Assembly: GCA_036985855.1 (NCBI GenBank)
Contig: BTQL01000016.1
Span: forward strand, 1 to 41,012
Origin: B3-G11 sp036985855
GTDB taxonomy: Bacteria; Actinomycetota; Acidimicrobiia; Spongiisociales; UBA5794
Length of the DNA: 41,012 nt
Direction: 5' to 3'
Of this stretch, positions 39,958 through 41,012 are shown in pieces (the stretch's first letter is position 1; the number at the start of each line of letters is the position of its first letter). Both the position numbers and the translations under genes were made by a program. The notes below the pieces were generated by a model. That model worked only from the letters and a program-made list of their open reading frames with translations, ran no database searches and was not told the origin of the DNA.

Positions 39958-41012
39958 TCAGTCCTTTGTGCCATTTGTGGTAACGACCACGCCACCCTTG
40001 ATGACTCGCACAACGTTGCGGAGCGTCGTGACGTCCGTCAGAGGATCCCCATCGACAACAATCAGATCCGCGATACGGTCGGGTGCAATGGTTCCGACCT
40101 CATTCTCGATACCTATGATCTCGGCGGCCGTGCTCGTGGCAGACTTGATCGCCTGCTCTGCGGGCACGCCGAGGTCGACCATCACCTCCAGCTCCCGCGC
40201 GATGTCGGCGAACGGTTCCTTCCCATAGGGGCCAGTGAAATCTGTGCCCGCTCCGATGGTGACGCTTGCATCCAGTACTCGTTCGATCATGCCTTCCTGT
40301 TCTGCAATCTTCGGACGGCTGGACTCGAGAGTCGCCTCGACCTTCGAGCGGAGGGCGGGTGACAGGAGGTCGTGCTCCAGGAAGGCTTCACCAAGCACCA
40401 GTTTGTCCCGTATCCCGCTCACCGCCGCCACCAGAGCGATTCCCTTGTCCGCCATCACCAGAGCATCCTCTTTGTCGATGTAACGGGCATGTTCGAGGGT
40501 GTCGACCCCAGCAGTGATAGCCATCTTGGTCGAGGACTGCATCACGACATGGCACGCAACCTTACGACCTCGCCGGTGCGCTTCGTCCACGGCTGCGTCG
40601 AGCTCGCCCTGAGTCCACTCGGATACATTGACGGCCACCTTGATGAAGTCTGCGCCGCGCTGCAGTTGGCGTCGCACCGCCGCCCTCACAGCAACCTCGC
40701 CATCGGCCTTGATGATTGCACGAGGCTCTGCGGCATGATGAGGTCCTCCCGTAGGTTCGATGATCTGCCCGGAAACGTGCAACCGCGGGCCTTCGATCAT
40801 TCCCGCATCTATTGCGTCACGCAGGTCGTAGATGAGTTCGCCGACGGAACCGGTATCACGCAGAGTTGTCTGGCCGGCCGCCACTGCCTCCGCCAATCTC
40901 GGCACTGCAGCCAGCGCGAGAAACACGTCACTTCGAGGCGACCGCAACGAAGGCGTGACCGGGTTCTCGAAATGAACCTGCCATGTAGGGTGGCTGTGTA
41001 GGTCCATCAATC
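39958..41012 (-). CDS. Amidohydrolase (imidazolonepropionase/prolidase-like), 5' end outside window
   Basis: About 350 codons are visible; the gene must start beyond the right edge because the N-terminal beta-sandwich is missing and the first visible residues are the MDLHSH metal motif, normally about 60-70 residues in. The carboxylated-Lys candidate is in DFIKVAVN, further His ligands are in ACHVVM and LEHARYID, and the last ligand is Asp in GAGTDFTG. The C-terminal IAPDRIADLIVVDGDPL is typical of the group. Such enzymes hydrolyse cyclic amides, lactams, dipeptides or related bonds. Convergent with the RraA-like gene; no sign of which upstream genes accompany it. Confidence 0.9.
   Translation of the reverse strand, partial: LMDLHSHPTWQVHFENPVTPSLRSPRSDVFLALAAVPRLAEAVAAGQTTLRDTGSVGELIYDLRDAIDAGMIEGPRLHVSGQIIEPTGGPHHAAEPRAIIKADGEVAVRAAVRRQLQRGADFIKVAVNVSEWTQGELDAAVDEAHRRGRKVACHVVMQSSTKMAITAGVDTLEHARYIDKEDALVMADKGIALVAAVSGIRDKLVLGEAFLEHDLLSPALRSKVEATLESSRPKIAEQEGMIERVLDASVTIGAGTDFTGPYGKEPFADIARELEVMVDLGVPAEQAIKSATSTAAEIIGIENEVGTIAPDRIADLIVVDGDPLTDVTTLRNVVRVIKGGVVVTTNGTKD

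Noticed and set aside
1..41012. Insertion sequences, integrases, att-like direct repeats, tRNA/rRNA genes, CRISPR arrays
   Set aside because: Looked for by eye on both strands and not found; the only repeats are operator-like elements and paralogous genes.

Overview
This 41 kb window is a dense, almost purely enzymatic island for catabolism of sugar acids (uronates, aldonates, aldarates) and related keto-deoxy acids. It comes from a high-G+C bacterium. Starts are often GTG or TTG, genes overlap by ATGA/GTGA/TTGA, and Shine-Dalgarno sequences are clear. There is no rRNA, tRNA, ribosomal-protein or other taxonomic marker. Actinomycetota (Acidimicrobiia-like) or a Chloroflexota lineage rich in enolase-superfamily paralogues are guesses only. 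I count 40 protein genes, two of them cut by the window edges, one regulator gene (GntR/FCD) and no transporter, mobile element, CRISPR or RNA gene.

Layout. (1) 1-2706, minus: TIM-barrel isomerase, NAD-dependent epimerase, Gfo/Idh oxidoreductase. (2) 3119-7057, minus: a UxaA-type altronate/galactarate dehydratase split into three coupled polypeptides, then a GH4 glycosidase. (3) 7275-10810, plus: KDPG-type aldolase, PfkB kinase, IlvD/Edd dehydratase. (4) 10827-15169: D-threonine-aldolase-like PLP enzyme (minus), SDR (plus), amidase and RidA (minus). (5) 15363-21722, plus: GntR regulator, FAH hydrolase, SDR, TIM barrel, enolase-superfamily dehydratase, RraA-like protein, alpha/beta hydrolase. 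(6) 21757-24889, minus: TIM barrel, SelA-like PLP enzyme, DHDPS-family lyase. (7) 25116-29718, plus: enolase-superfamily dehydratase, uronate dehydrogenase, SMP-30 lactonase, ketoglutarate-semialdehyde dehydrogenase. (8) 29934-32435, plus: SMP-30 lactonase and two SDRs. (9) 32493-36992, minus: gluconokinase, KDPG aldolase, KDG kinase, Gfo/Idh, enolase-superfamily enzyme. (10) 37290-39914, plus: Gfo/Idh, SDR, RraA-like. (11) 39958-end, minus: amidohydrolase.

Three parallel fates for keto-deoxy sugar acids can be read: phosphorylation plus aldol cleavage (modules 3 and 9, fed by UxaA and IlvD/Edd); oxidation at C4 plus FAH hydrolysis (module 5); and the oxidative uronate route to 2-oxoglutarate (module 7, perhaps helped by the DHDPS-family enzyme of module 6).

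Two families of palindromic elements built on ACCGGT mark the module promoters. Three perfect copies of GGTNNACCGGTNNACC lie upstream of modules 6/7, 8 and 9/10, with a degenerate copy before the GntR gene. A different 34-bp element (GGACAGACCGGTGAGACC core) occurs twice, before modules 1 and 2/3. These regulatory families, together with the split UxaA whose two large paralogues appear to keep complementary sets of conserved motifs, are the most unusual things here.
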